DNA from: Croceibacterium_A sp044506885
GTDB taxonomy: Bacteria; Pseudomonadota; Alphaproteobacteria; Sphingomonadales; Sphingomonadaceae
Length of the DNA: 64,000 nucleotides
NCBI GenBank assembly: GCA_044506885.1
Contig: JBIQKC010000004.1
Location: forward strand, 51,368 to 115,367
Direction of reading: 5' to 3'
Under the pieces are notes generated by a model, which saw nothing but the letters and a program-made list of their open reading frames with translations, did not search any database and was not told the DNA's origin. Below, piece after piece: positions 41,260 through 50,387 of this stretch (positions are counted from its first letter, which is position 1; every line of letters starts with the position of its first letter). Position numbers and translations under genes: made by a program.

Positions 41260-42804
41260 ATGCGCCAGTTTTCCCTCCACAGGACTTCCGCCGCTCTGAT
41301 GGTCGGCGCATCGCTGACCTTCGGCGTTGCCGCCCTGAGCCAGGGTGCCGAGGCGCCTGCCAGCCAGTGGTGGGGGCCAGGCGAGGAATACGTGATCGGC
41401 GATACGCTGGAGTTTGCCAACGATTACGGCCGCCTCCGCCTCGTCAATACAGGCGAGCCCATCAACACGGCAGGCCATCCCTTCTTCGAGCCACTGGGCG
41501 AGAACGGGCGGGCGTGCGTCACGTGCCACCAGCCGTCCGACGCGATGAGCCTTTCCGTGGACACGATCCGCGCACGGTGGGATGCGACCGATGGCACCGA
41601 TCCCCTGTTCGCAGCGATCGACGGCTCCAATTGTCCCAGCCTGCCGCAAGGCGAGAAAGCATCCCATTCCCTGCTGCTGAACAAGGGCCTGTTCCGGATC
41701 CCGCGCCCCTGGCCGCCGAGGGCCGCCGACGGCAGCGTGATCAAACCCGAATTTGACCTGGAAGTTGTCAGCGATCCCACGGGGTGCAACCTGGATCCTG
41801 AGTACGGCATGTTAAGCCATGATCCAGCCGTGTCCGTGTTTCGCCGGCCGCGACCGGTGGCGAACATGAAGTACCTGCTGACGCTTCCCAACGGCGTGAC
41901 GCCGCACGAATATTTCATGTACAACGACAAGAGCCTGCTCCCGACCGATCCGGAAACCGGCGAGTTCGTGTCCGTGCAATTGATGTCTGACGGCAGGCTG
42001 CCCACCCTGCGCGGACAGGCGCGCGATGCAAGCTCCACGCATCTCGAAATGATCGCCGACCTGACCGAGGAAGAGCTTCGCCAGATCGAGGATTTCGAAC
42101 GGGCGATCTACGTCGCCCAGGGCTTCAGCAACCAGGCGGGTGAGCTGGGCGGTCCGGGCACGCCTCCAGGTCTTGGTCCGGAAGCCATGCGCGATGGTCC
42201 GCCCGGCGAGCTTGGCAACAACGGGGTGAACCGGGTCTTTGGTACGTTCGCCATGTGGCTGCACCCGCGAGGCGACGGCGAAGAGCTCTCGCCACGAGAG
42301 GAGTTCCAGGCATCCGTCGCGCGGGGGGCCAATGTCTTTTTCGACAAACGCTTCTTCATCCGGGACGTGGGCGTCTACAACGACAAAGGCCTTGGTAACC
42401 CTTTCAAGCGCAGCTGCGCGTCGGGCTGTCACAACACCGTCCTTGCAGGCATGGACCTGGCGCCCGGTTTCATGGACCTGGGACTGAACAACTGGCCCTG
42501 GAACATGCGGGACGACCTCCCCTTGTTCAAGGCGACTTGCCACGACGATGCCGTGCCGCAGTCCTATCTCGGCAGGGTCATCTACACGCACGATCCGGGC
42601 CGCGCGCTTGTGACTGGCCGTTGCAGCGACATCGGTGCCAGCATGACGCAGCAGATGCGCGGCCTTGCTGCCCGTGCACCCTATTTCATGGGGGGAGAAG
42701 CCGACACCCTGCGCGAGATGGTGGACTTCTACGATCGCCGCTTCAACATCCGCTATACCGAGCAGGAAAAGCAGGATCTGGTCAATTTCATGAGTGTGCT
42801 GTGA
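41260..42804 (+). CDS. periplasmic cytochrome c, diheme peroxidase-like, with a CX3CH motif
   Basis: A 514-residue exported protein (signal peptide about 1-30). One canonical heme c site CVTCH (86-90). A second candidate site at 386-391 reads C-A-S-G-C-H, that is CX3CH, one residue longer than normal. The order of the two sites and the length suggest a MauG/cytochrome c peroxidase-like diheme fold, but other family motifs are not recognised. It sits 80 bases after the esterase gene and 2 bases before an OmpA-like gene. Confidence 0.75.
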   Translation: MRQFSLHRTSAALMVGASLTFGVAALSQGAEAPASQWWGPGEEYVIGDTLEFANDYGRLRLVNTGEPINTAGHPFFEPLGENGRACVTCHQPSDAMSLSVDTIRARWDATDGTDPLFAAIDGSNCPSLPQGEKASHSLLLNKGLFRIPRPWPPRAADGSVIKPEFDLEVVSDPTGCNLDPEYGMLSHDPAVSVFRRPRPVANMKYLLTLPNGVTPHEYFMYNDKSLLPTDPETGEFVSVQLMSDGRLPTLRGQARDASSTHLEMIADLTEEELRQIEDFERAIYVAQGFSNQAGELGGPGTPPGLGPEAMRDGPPGELGNNGVNRVFGTFAMWLHPRGDGEELSPREEFQASVARGANVFFDKRFFIRDVGVYNDKGLGNPFKRSCASGCHNTVLAGMDLAPGFMDLGLNNWPWNMRDDLPLFKATCHDDAVPQSYLGRVIYTHDPGRALVTGRCSDIGASMTQQMRGLAARAPYFMGGEADTLREMVDFYDRRFNIRYTEQEKQDLVNFMSVL

Positions 42805-42806
42805 AA

Positions 42807-43616
42807 ATGCGGTCTGGCAATCTGGCTCCTGTCGTTGCGTTCGGCGTGCTGGCCATCCCGGTTTCGGCATCGGCTCAGGAGCATCTCAACTTTGTCACCT
42901 GCCCGGTGGCGCAGGACACGGGTGAGCGCAGCGACGTGTGCTTTTTCGTACGGTACGACGGTGTGCGCTACGGTGTGTCCAGTCCGCCCGACTGGGGCGC
43001 TCCGCAGCTTGGCCACAAACTCTTGGTCGAAGGGGTCGTGAGCGACAGGGGGCAGGAATGCGGCGGTGTGCTGATAGAGGGGAGGGCCTCGGTTCTGCCG
43101 GAGCTCTCGCCCGAATGCGACGAGATCGCGCCTGCAACGCCTGAAATCATCGCGCTGGGACTGGGACGACGGCCCGAAATTACCGAGGCCCAGCGCGCGA
43201 TGATCCTTGCCGATCCGTCCAACTCCCTGCAGGTCGTGCGCTTGCGGACCTTGCCTGCGCCGGAAGTGGCGCTGGGCCGGACAGAAACGATCTATTTTCC
43301 TTTCGAGCGCGACCGCGCTTCAGGCCCCGATGCCATGGTGATTCTGGAACTCGCACGCCTTGCCGAAGCGACACCCGGCGTTGAAATCTCTGTCCGCGCG
43401 TTTCGCGGTGCCACCTTGCTCGACAATGGCGAAATTCTTGTGGAGCGCGAGGGCATGGCGCGGCAGAGAGGCGAGAAGATTGTTGGCATCCTGGAGGGGC
43501 TGGGTGCACCCAAGGGGACGATAGACCTCGAAATCTTCAGCGAAGTTGCACAGCCCGACGGCAGCGCAGACTGGCAGAGCCGGCGGGTCGAACTGCTGGT
43601 GTCGGCACCCCGCTGA
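42807..43616 (+). CDS. exported protein with OmpA-like C-terminal region
   Basis: A 269-residue protein with a signal peptide (about 1-23, ending A-S-A-Q). The N-terminal half has two or three Cys (F-V-T-C, D-V-C-F-F, Q-E-C-G-G) likely in disulfides and is of unknown family. The C-terminal 110 residues (I-Y-F-P-F-E-R-D-R-A to S-R-R-V-E-L-L-V) look like a divergent OmpA peptidoglycan-binding domain, ending with the usual R-R-V-E. Start ATG lies 2 bases after the cytochrome stop; the genes are co-transcribed. Confidence 0.65.
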   Translation: MRSGNLAPVVAFGVLAIPVSASAQEHLNFVTCPVAQDTGERSDVCFFVRYDGVRYGVSSPPDWGAPQLGHKLLVEGVVSDRGQECGGVLIEGRASVLPELSPECDEIAPATPEIIALGLGRRPEITEAQRAMILADPSNSLQVVRLRTLPAPEVALGRTETIYFPFERDRASGPDAMVILELARLAEATPGVEISVRAFRGATLLDNGEILVEREGMARQRGEKIVGILEGLGAPKGTIDLEIFSEVAQPDGSADWQSRRVELLVSAPR

Positions 43617-43743
43617 GGCCGTCCCCAGAAGGTGGGAAGTCAGTTCCATGCATCTCGCTCCCTGACGGCCTCATATCCCATTTGGGACTTCCGCTGCGAC
43701 TTCACGCGGCTCTAACCTGTCGCAAAAGTTGGGAGGAAACCTC

Positions 43744-44985
43744 ATGATGAAATGTTTGAGGCGCAAGCTGCTCGTCGCCGCTGCCTCGGCCGCGATGGCC
43801 ACGGCGCCTGCACCTGCTTGGGCGCAAGCGGAGCTGCCGGCCGTGCTTACCGATGGGGCGAAATCGGAGGTCCCGAACGCGATTCAGCTACTCCGCTGGC
43901 GGATGAACGATGCCGACATCAACGCCTTGACGTTCCGAAACATGGAGACGCTGTTCACCACACGGTCGGTGCCGCGCTCGGGGCCGATATGGCGCCTTGA
44001 GCGAGATGATCACGCGCTCGACTTCACCTATTCCTATGATGGCGAGAGCCGTACTCCGGAGCAGTTTCTGGATCGCACTTACACCGATGCCATGCTCGTG
44101 ATGAAGGACGGGCGCATCGTTTACGAAAACTATCGAAACAACAGCGACGAACGGACGCGCTTCATCGGCTGGTCGATGACCAAGTCCCTTATCTCCATCC
44201 TCATCGGCATTGCGCTCGACGAGGGAAAACTCACGTCGCTCGACGTTCCGATCGAAACGTACCTGCCGGAACTCAAGGGCGGGGGCTACGAAGGCGTCAC
44301 GATCCGGCAAATCCTGCAAATGCGCTCAGGTGTGGATTACGAAGAACGCTACGACTTTCAGAACCCGGGAATTGCCGCAAGCAACCACATCAATGCGCTT
44401 GTCAAGAACGTCAGCCGCTTCGCCGATCCAGCGCGCACGATTGAACGCGCGCAGCCGCCCGGAGAGGCATTCGCGTACAAGACTCTCGATACAGCCGTCC
44501 TAGGCTGGCTCCTGGAGCGTGCGACCGGGGCAACGGTGTCGGCGTACATGGCGAAGCATCTGTGGGAACCGCTCGGTGCCGAGCGCGATGGCTACTTCAT
44601 CATGGACGGCCGCCCAGGCGTAGGACGGGAGTTCACCGGGGCCGGGTTCAATGCGACCCTGCGGGATTTCGCCCGCGTGGGCTTGATGATGCTCAACAAC
44701 GGCAGCGCCAACGGAAGACAGATCGTGCCGGCCGAATGGGTCGCGCTGTCGACGCGCCCTACCATCAATTCGTCGCGGGGTGAGCGGGACGGCTACGGCA
44801 TGCAATGGTGGATGTTCGGTGACACCGCCTATTCGGCTGTCGGTCTGCAGGGCCAATACATCTACGTCGATCCGAAGACGAGGACGGTCGTGGTGAAGCT
44901 AAGCCACTTCCCGCCCGGAGACGAAGCGCCCTCGGCCGAAACCGCCGCCTTTCTAGCCGCCGCGTCAGCGTGGGTCCCGCGCTAG
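43744..44985 (+). CDS. serine hydrolase, NylB/class C beta-lactamase fold
   Basis: A 413-residue exported enzyme (signal peptide ending A-W-A-Q). The catalytic S-x-x-K is in W-S-M-T-K-S (about 144-149). The following L-D-E-G-K-L-T-S-L-D-V-P-I-E and I-R-Q-I-L-Q-M-R-S-G-V-D-Y blocks are typical of the 6-aminohexanoate-dimer hydrolase (NylB)/EstB group. The second motif is Y-K-T-L-D. These enzymes hydrolyse esters or amides; resistance to beta-lactams is not implied. GGGAGG precedes the ATG. Confidence 0.85.
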   Translation: MMKCLRRKLLVAAASAAMATAPAPAWAQAELPAVLTDGAKSEVPNAIQLLRWRMNDADINALTFRNMETLFTTRSVPRSGPIWRLERDDHALDFTYSYDGESRTPEQFLDRTYTDAMLVMKDGRIVYENYRNNSDERTRFIGWSMTKSLISILIGIALDEGKLTSLDVPIETYLPELKGGGYEGVTIRQILQMRSGVDYEERYDFQNPGIAASNHINALVKNVSRFADPARTIERAQPPGEAFAYKTLDTAVLGWLLERATGATVSAYMAKHLWEPLGAERDGYFIMDGRPGVGREFTGAGFNATLRDFARVGLMMLNNGSANGRQIVPAEWVALSTRPTINSSRGERDGYGMQWWMFGDTAYSAVGLQGQYIYVDPKTRTVVVKLSHFPPGDEAPSAETAAFLAAASAWVPR

Positions 44986-45064
44986 CTCAGCCTTTCCGAA
45001 ATGAATTCAAAGAGATTCGCCGCCGCCCAAACGGCAGGCGGGCGACAGATCGGAGAGGGATGTG

Positions 45065-45256
45065 ATGAACGGGGTTCGCTGTGTCCTTTTGGGGTCTGCG
45101 GCTTGCCTGGCGATTGGCGCCGCGCCGGCCCAGGCTCAGGCAACGTCCGCCAATGAAACCGCACAAGAGATGCCGTCCGAGACGGACGCAGCGCGTCCGC
45201 TTCAAAATCAAATCCGGCCCCATCAAGCAGCGGAGCAAACACCCAAAAGTTGCTAA
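45065..45256 (+). CDS. small secreted protein or truncated TBDR leader, 63 aa
   Basis: A clear signal peptide (MNGVRCVLLGSAACLAIGAA, ending A-Q-A-Q) with GGAGAGGG upstream, followed by only about 37 residues of Gln/Glu/Ala-rich sequence ending K-S-C. The start looks like the leader of a TBDR that has lost its body, but no downstream barrel sequence is present on either frame. Its stop overlaps the convergent esterase stop. It may be a remnant or a real small periplasmic protein. Confidence 0.4.
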   Translation: MNGVRCVLLGSAACLAIGAAPAQAQATSANETAQEMPSETDAARPLQNQIRPHQAAEQTPKSC

Positions 45257-46203
45257 TCCTTCGGTTTCAGCATGCCGTGCATGCCTAGCCAGCTCACGAA
45301 GGCCTCGAACCATCCGGTGCTGGTGGTGTCTTTCGGGTACATGCCGAAACCGTGGCCGCCTTGTTCGTAGTAGTGGAACTCGACCGGTCGATCCGCGGTT
45401 CGCCAGCTCTGGATCAGGCCGAACTCGGTTCCGGGGAAAAGCGGGTCGTCGGCTGCCAGCGCGACGAACAGCGGCGGCGCGTTGGCGGGCACCTCGACCG
45501 CGCTCAGCGGGCCGTAGATGTCGCCGAGGAAGGCAGGGTTGGCCTGTGGGTCGGTCAGGGCAGTGGTCATCGTCAGCATCGCGCCCGCGGAGAAACCGAT
45601 CATGCCGATGCGGTCGGGATCGACGTTCCATTCGGCCGCGCGTGAGCGCACCAGTTCGAACGCGGCGCGTGCGTCGGTGATCTGCGGCTGCATGCCCGCG
45701 GCCGCGCGATCGGGCGAGGTGCGCGGCGGGCGTGGCGATGCCCCAGCCGGCTGAGCGGGCCGGGCAAATTCCTGCAGGTCGGCCGGCGTCTGGTTCAGGC
45801 GGTACTTGAGCACGAAGGCGGCGACTCCGCGCGCGGCGAGTGCACGGGCGACATCCCACCCTTCGTTTTCCATCGACAGGCTACGAAAGCCGCCGCCGGG
45901 TGCGACGATGACCGCCGCGCCGCTCGCCGTGCCCGGCGCGGGCAGGAAAGGCGTCAGCGTCGCCTCGGTGACGTTGCGCGCGAACATGCTGCCATACTGG
46001 CTGTGCCACGATTCGGACGTCCGCGCGTCTGGCAGTGGGCCTGTTCCCAATGGGATCGCGTCGGGCTGCGCCGGCGCTGCGATTGCGGTCATCGCGTCGT
46101 CCTGCGCCGATGCGGGGGCGGCGACCAAGCCAACCAGGAGCGAGGCGAGCGCGCCCAGTCCAGCGCGTCTCAGTGCGCACATGCTGCTATGCTTCATTGC
46201 CAT
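45253..46203 (-). CDS. secreted alpha/beta hydrolase, acetylxylan-esterase-like
   Basis: A 316-residue exported hydrolase (signal peptide ending P-A-S-A-Q). An oxyanion motif A-P-G-G-G-F-R (about 102-108) and nucleophile elbow G-F-S-A-G-A (about 205-210) are present, with the acid in A-A-D-D-P-L-F and the His in Q-G-G-H-G-F-G-M. This layout is that of secreted esterases that deacetylate xylan or xylo-oligosaccharides (CE/BD-FAE type). It is the third gene of the leftward operon after the beta-sandwich protein and GH43, which supports a hemicellulose role. Confidence 0.85.
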   Translation of the reverse strand: MAMKHSSMCALRRAGLGALASLLVGLVAAPASAQDDAMTAIAAPAQPDAIPLGTGPLPDARTSESWHSQYGSMFARNVTEATLTPFLPAPGTASGAAVIVAPGGGFRSLSMENEGWDVARALAARGVAAFVLKYRLNQTPADLQEFARPAQPAGASPRPPRTSPDRAAAGMQPQITDARAAFELVRSRAAEWNVDPDRIGMIGFSAGAMLTMTTALTDPQANPAFLGDIYGPLSAVEVPANAPPLFVALAADDPLFPGTEFGLIQSWRTADRPVEFHYYEQGGHGFGMYPKDTTSTGWFEAFVSWLGMHGMLKPKD

Positions 46204-46231
46204 TGGTCCCTTTCGTCGCTGTCGGAGGGGT

Positions 46232-47677
46232 TCATTCTGCTGAGTGAAAGCGCCAGCGGCCGGTGGGGCTCGCCGGATCGAAACGGGTCAGGCTCGCCGT
46301 GCTGGTACCGATCGCAACCAGCGCCATATCGGCCCCGGTGGGCTGCTTCCTGGGTGTGATGCGATAGGTTCCGTCGGTGAGTTGATCGATCCGCCAGAGT
46401 TGCGCAGCATCGCCGGTGAAACTCGGCACCGTTTCGACCTCGAGCCCATCCTGGCTCACCGCAAGCGCACGCTCGGTGCCGGCGATTTTGATGCTGTAGT
46501 AAGGCGCGCCGAAGTAGCCGCCGGCGCCTTGCACGGGCGCAATCGTCCAGTGCTGGTTGGGCCGGACCATATAGGCCGACAGCTCGACGCGCGTGCTTCC
46601 CTCGGGCCAGGCCGCGCTGTTCTGCGCCAATGACTGATCGGGCAACGGGGTCACCGGATCGTCGCGGCGGGCCATGAAGCTGCGCCGGGCATCGAAATCG
46701 ATACGGACGAAATCGGTCTTCAGTTGCAGCGCATTGCCGCTGCGCTCGGACTGGATTTCATAGGTTCCCGGCTGCACGTTACTGCCGCCCACGGGCCAGC
46801 CGTCGCGCCACAACAGCGGCTCTATCGCCAGTACACTGCGGCCGCTGCGATCCATGTCCGCTTCGTAGTGCATGGAGAACTTCTCCATGCCGCCACCCAG
46901 GTCGATCAGCCCGAAATGGCCGGCGCCGATCATGCGCCCGCGAGCGGCGGCTACGAGCTTGCCGCCGCCGCGGAGCAACGGCACGCCCATGTGGTCGACA
47001 TAAGGGCCAAGCACGTTCCGCGAGCGGCCGACGCGGATGTTGTAGGTCGAATTGGGGCCATCGCAGCAGGTGCCGTGGGTGCCGAGGAGATAATACCAGC
47101 CATCGCGATGGAGGAGCGCGGTCGCCTCCATGTCTATGGCTACGTCAACAGGCTCGTTGCCAGGCAAACGCTGGCCCGTCGACGCGTCCAGCTCGACGAT
47201 GCGGATCGTGCCGAAATAGGTGCCGTAGCTGAGCCAGAGCCGCCCATCGACCAGCAGGAATGCCGGATCGATCGCATCGTTGTTCTCTATGCCGTCGCTC
47301 GAGGCCACCACGCCGACGTCGTGATATTCGAAATCGGGCGAGCTCGGGTCGAGGCTCTTGGTCCACATGACCTTCACGTCGCTGGCATGGCCACCGTTCA
47401 GCCCCCCGCCGCCGACCGCGTAGGCGACGTAATAGCGGTCGCCGATCTTGATGACGTCGGGAGCGACTCCGCCACCGGGGCGCACCGGCCCGTCGGACCA
47501 GGTCCAGCCGTCCTCGGACACGAGGCCGCCGCCGCGCGTCCCGAAGGTGTACCACTTGCCATCAGACTGGACGACGGTAGAAGGGTCGTGGATGAATACA
47601 TCGCCTTCGAGTTGAGCGAGTGCCGGGGACGCGAGGGTGAGGGCGGCAACGGCCGCCAGGCTACGGCGCACGTTCAT
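46232..47677 (-). CDS. glycoside hydrolase family 43 (arabinanase/arabinofuranosidase type)
   Basis: A 481-residue secreted enzyme: signal peptide to about 21, a five-bladed beta-propeller catalytic domain to about 320, then a C-terminal beta-rich domain with W-R-I-D and Q-H-W-T repeats like a ricin-type lectin. Catalytic residues of family 43 are visible: D31 (F-I-H-D-P-S), D137 (D-A-I-D-P) and E184 (D-M-E-A-T). Endo-1,5-alpha-L-arabinanases and arabinofuranosidases share this pattern. ATGA overlap with the preceding gene. Confidence 0.9.
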   Translation of the reverse strand: MNVRRSLAAVAALTLASPALAQLEGDVFIHDPSTVVQSDGKWYTFGTRGGGLVSEDGWTWSDGPVRPGGGVAPDVIKIGDRYYVAYAVGGGGLNGGHASDVKVMWTKSLDPSSPDFEYHDVGVVASSDGIENNDAIDPAFLLVDGRLWLSYGTYFGTIRIVELDASTGQRLPGNEPVDVAIDMEATALLHRDGWYYLLGTHGTCCDGPNSTYNIRVGRSRNVLGPYVDHMGVPLLRGGGKLVAAARGRMIGAGHFGLIDLGGGMEKFSMHYEADMDRSGRSVLAIEPLLWRDGWPVGGSNVQPGTYEIQSERSGNALQLKTDFVRIDFDARRSFMARRDDPVTPLPDQSLAQNSAAWPEGSTRVELSAYMVRPNQHWTIAPVQGAGGYFGAPYYSIKIAGTERALAVSQDGLEVETVPSFTGDAAQLWRIDQLTDGTYRITPRKQPTGADMALVAIGTSTASLTRFDPASPTGRWRFHSAE

Positions 47678-48423
47678 GCCTGTTCTCCGCTGGCGGAGAG
47701 ATCGATCTCGATATCGCGTATCGGCGCGCCGCTTTCGTCCAGCAGGCGCAGGCAGAAGTCGCTGAGGCCAGGACCGTTGATCACGGCGCCACGAATGACG
47801 TTGCGGCCCTTGCGCAAGGTCACGCGGTCAGACAGCACGTCGTCCATCACCATTCGGCGATCGTCGAACAATTCGGCCGCTATCTCGCCGTTGAGCCACC
47901 AGCGCGAGGCCGAGTTGGAACCCACCGCGAGGCGGACGTTCTTCATCTCGCGCGGGCTGTCGATCACCGTGACCGCCCAGAACACCACGCCGTACTTCGG
48001 CTTTCCGAGCGACTGCGCGAAGTTGAACAGCTTCACGTCCCACAGCTTCGAATCGAGCGCATGCCAGACGAGCGGAGCGCCCGCGTCGGCGCGATCTCCC
48101 GCGCGCGGCACGGTGTCGAAGTCGCCGGGGAAAGTGTCGCGAGAGAGAGCCTCGCGCACATAGCTTCCGGTGAAGACGATGTTCGTCGGGTTCGGCTTGG
48201 CGATCGGCTCGAGAATCAGCCAGCGCCGAATGAAACCGTCCGAATCGGGACGAAGGGGGCCCGCGGAAGATTGGGTGAAATACTCGGATAAGGGCGGATT
48301 AGGGGCGTCCTGCGCCGCCGCCGCCGTTGTTCCCAAAGCGAGGCACAAGGCCGCCGATGTCGCCGATAGACACCCCCTGCGGAGGCGCGACGAAACAAGC
48401 CAATAAGCACGGATATTGGGCAA
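47674..48423 (-). CDS. secreted beta-sandwich protein of a hemicellulose operon
   Basis: A 249-residue exported protein. The start is read as TTG 48423 (GGAGGGG eight bases upstream), giving M-P-N-I-R-A-Y-W-L-V-S-S-R-L-R and a signal peptide ending A-A-A-A-Q-D. The body is one beta-sandwich: F-I-R-R-W-L-I-L-E-P, W-H-A-L-D-S, G-V-V-F-W-A-V-T-V-I and N-V-I-R-G-A-V-I-N-G-P-G. Similar regions occur beside acetylxylan-esterase domains in carbohydrate loci, so a carbohydrate-binding role is inferred. No catalytic residue is evident. It leads the GH43-esterase operon. Confidence 0.7.
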   Translation of the reverse strand: MPNIRAYWLVSSRLRRGCLSATSAALCLALGTTAAAAQDAPNPPLSEYFTQSSAGPLRPDSDGFIRRWLILEPIAKPNPTNIVFTGSYVREALSRDTFPGDFDTVPRAGDRADAGAPLVWHALDSKLWDVKLFNFAQSLGKPKYGVVFWAVTVIDSPREMKNVRLAVGSNSASRWWLNGEIAAELFDDRRMVMDDVLSDRVTLRKGRNVIRGAVINGPGLSDFCLRLLDESGAPIRDIEIDLSASGEQA

Positions 48424-48564
48424 TTCTCGATCCCCTCCGATTCCGGCGCGTGAATCGGATCCTCCCTTGGATCGTCGCGCCCCTTTTCTGGCCAAACGTA
48501 GCCAGACCGTTCGTCGGCAGTCAATTGTCCTACAAATAAAAATCGCCGGCGAAGGTCTGCGGGG

Positions 48565-49575
48565 TCAGCTTCGCAACTGCTTCATGACCATGGCTCTGAT
48601 CTGCGCGTATCGCTCGCGGTCGATCGCGCCGAGGATTCCGTGCTGTCCTTCGGGGAGGTGTCGCAACGGATGGCCATCGGGCCGAAACACGTAGTGTTCG
48701 AAGAAGGCCTGCCACGCGGCGCGTTCCGCCGGGGGGCGCTCGGCCAGCGCGATCATGGCCAGCATCATGACGGTGAATGGGGCGTCCGGTCCTTGGCGGA
48801 ACGCGTCCCACCAGTAATTGACCAGCACGTTCGCGTCATCCTCCGCCGCCACCTCGTGCCACCAGAGCTTGGGTAGGTAGAGGGCATCGCCGGGCTCCAG
48901 CTCCACCGTGAGCGCCTGGTTTCGGACGGTGTCGAAGCGCGGATATCGCGGGTCGCCCGGTGAGCTGGCGGCGGCAAGGGCGACCGGCTGCCCGGCCATC
49001 GTGTTGTCGATCGGCCCTACATAGAGTTCGCCGATCAGATGCGGGGGATAAAGCGTGAAGCGGCGACGGCCGGCCACGATGCAGGCGAGGTTGTCATACG
49101 TGTCGAAGTGGCTGGAGACATGCGAGCGGTTGCCGAGCCAGATGCGCGGCTCGACTTCGCCGGACATGGCGGGAAGCGCGTTGTCGCGCTCGAACCCGGG
49201 AAGGTGGCGGCGCACGGGTATCGAGCCGAGATAGACCGAGTCCAGCGCGGGATCCTGGGCCGACTCCTGGATCCGTTTGAGACCGGTCGAGACCGACATG
49301 CTTTCCCGCTCGAAGTTGAAGCCAGCCATCCCGTCGGAGTAAAAGTAGCGGCCTTCGATCTCCGGCCGCCCCACGAATCCTTGCACTTCGTGGCCCGAGT
49401 CGAAGCTCGCCAGATACTCGGCGAGCGCGTCGAAAGACCGATGCCCTACCTGCACGGACGGCCAACCCTCGCATAAACGCCGGAAGACGACCGGTTCGCA
49501 CGTCGCAACAAGCGTTTCGTCGAGCGCCCTTTCCTGCGGCGCCTCACGTACAGCCGACGAAGGATGCGGCGTCAT
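48565..49575 (-). CDS. cupin-like (JmjC/cupin_8) protein of a TBDR locus
   Basis: A 336-residue protein with the cupin_8 fold. Fe(II) ligands H-x-D in S-S-H-F-D-T-Y-D (about 157-159) and a second His in L-P-K-L-W-W-H-E-V (about 240) make an active 2-oxoglutarate/Fe oxygenase plausible. In alphaproteobacteria and Shewanella it travels with SapC, a tryptophan halogenase-like protein and a TBDR in sugar-utilisation loci; its target is unknown. The start overlaps the SapC stop (ATGA). Confidence 0.85.
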   Translation of the reverse strand: MTPHPSSAVREAPQERALDETLVATCEPVVFRRLCEGWPSVQVGHRSFDALAEYLASFDSGHEVQGFVGRPEIEGRYFYSDGMAGFNFERESMSVSTGLKRIQESAQDPALDSVYLGSIPVRRHLPGFERDNALPAMSGEVEPRIWLGNRSHVSSHFDTYDNLACIVAGRRRFTLYPPHLIGELYVGPIDNTMAGQPVALAAASSPGDPRYPRFDTVRNQALTVELEPGDALYLPKLWWHEVAAEDDANVLVNYWWDAFRQGPDAPFTVMMLAMIALAERPPAERAAWQAFFEHYVFRPDGHPLRHLPEGQHGILGAIDRERYAQIRAMVMKQLRS

Positions 49576-50261
49576 CGCTTCCCTGGGCGCGACAGTCGCG
49601 AATTGTGCCGCGCCGCCATGACCGGGAGCTGGCGCGCCGACAACGCCACCGTGTAGGCCAACTGGAGGTGGCCGGCGCGGAACAACGAGACCACCGTATC
49701 GTCATCGAGCTCGGCCAGGCCGTCGAGGCCGATCGTGTAAAGGCCCTGCAATGACAGCTTCTGGCCATCGTCGAAGCTGAGCGAGATGTCGATCGGCTCG
49801 ATCAGGCGCAGATCCATCATGGCTCGGATGAAGGTTTCCGTCTCGCGCTTGCCGTTGTGAAGTTGCGTGAGAACCGATTGAATCGCACGCAAGGCCGGGG
49901 CGGGGCTGCTGTCGGACTGGAACAACGGTTCCCCTTCGGTTCGACTGAATCGCGAGTTCGCTTCGTCGATCGCGATGTGATCGCCGGCGATGTAGAAACC
50001 GGCACGCCTGCGATCCAGCGAGACGAAGGGATCGATTTGATCGGCCTCACCGCCGGTCAGGGGAGCGTCGTCTTCGAATCCAAAAAGGGCGCCCGCATAG
50101 AATTCTCCGGTGTCGGCATTCTTGGCGAAAAAGATCGGGCAGCAGACGGCCGCGGCGGCGAATTCCGAAACGACGATCTCGGTAAACCGGCGAGCCTCGG
50201 GCGGGGTCGATCGGACCGAGAGGTTGGCGTGCTCTTCGGGATTAAGACCTACTAATTGCAT
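49572..50261 (-). CDS. SapC family protein
   Basis: A 229-residue soluble protein of the SapC family, named after a Campylobacter S-layer secretion gene. The start MQLVGLNPEEHANLSVR with GGAGGG is the family norm. V-S-E-F-A-A-A-A-V-C-C-P-I-F-F-A-K-N (about 30-47) and F-Y-A-G-A-L-F-G-F are conserved landmarks. Its role in TBDR loci is unknown. It opens the SapC-cupin operon and is divergent from the TBDR at 50517. Confidence 0.87.
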   Translation of the reverse strand: MQLVGLNPEEHANLSVRSTPPEARRFTEIVVSEFAAAAVCCPIFFAKNADTGEFYAGALFGFEDDAPLTGGEADQIDPFVSLDRRRAGFYIAGDHIAIDEANSRFSRTEGEPLFQSDSSPAPALRAIQSVLTQLHNGKRETETFIRAMMDLRLIEPIDISLSFDDGQKLSLQGLYTIGLDGLAELDDDTVVSLFRAGHLQLAYTVALSARQLPVMAARHNSRLSRPGKR

Positions 50262-50373
50262 CGTACTCCCTCCACGCAGACGCCACCAGGTGCCGCGCTT
50301 CCCCGAAAGGAACATGACAGCAGCACGCGAAATGTCCAAGCGAGCGTTCGGATATTAACTCGGACAAAAGACT

Positions 50374-50387
50374 ATTGATAGCGCTAT
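50374..50387. promoter_or_regulatory. LacI-type operator palindrome in the SapC/TBDR divergent region
   Basis: TGATAGCGCTATCA is a perfect 14-bp palindrome with the central CG typical of LacI/GalR-family operators. It lies 130 bases from the TBDR ATG and 113 from SapC. Such sites control xylan and glucan TBDR operons in related bacteria; no LacI gene is in the window. Confidence 0.65.

Noticed and set aside
43676..43687. TCCCA-TT-TGGGA inverted repeat before the serine hydrolase as an operator
   Set aside because: Short, single, and without a matching site elsewhere in the window.
43744..44985. Beta-lactam resistance gene
   Set aside because: The S-x-x-K fold is shared by esterases and NylB-type amidases; flanking motifs fit those, and nothing points to antibiotic hydrolysis.
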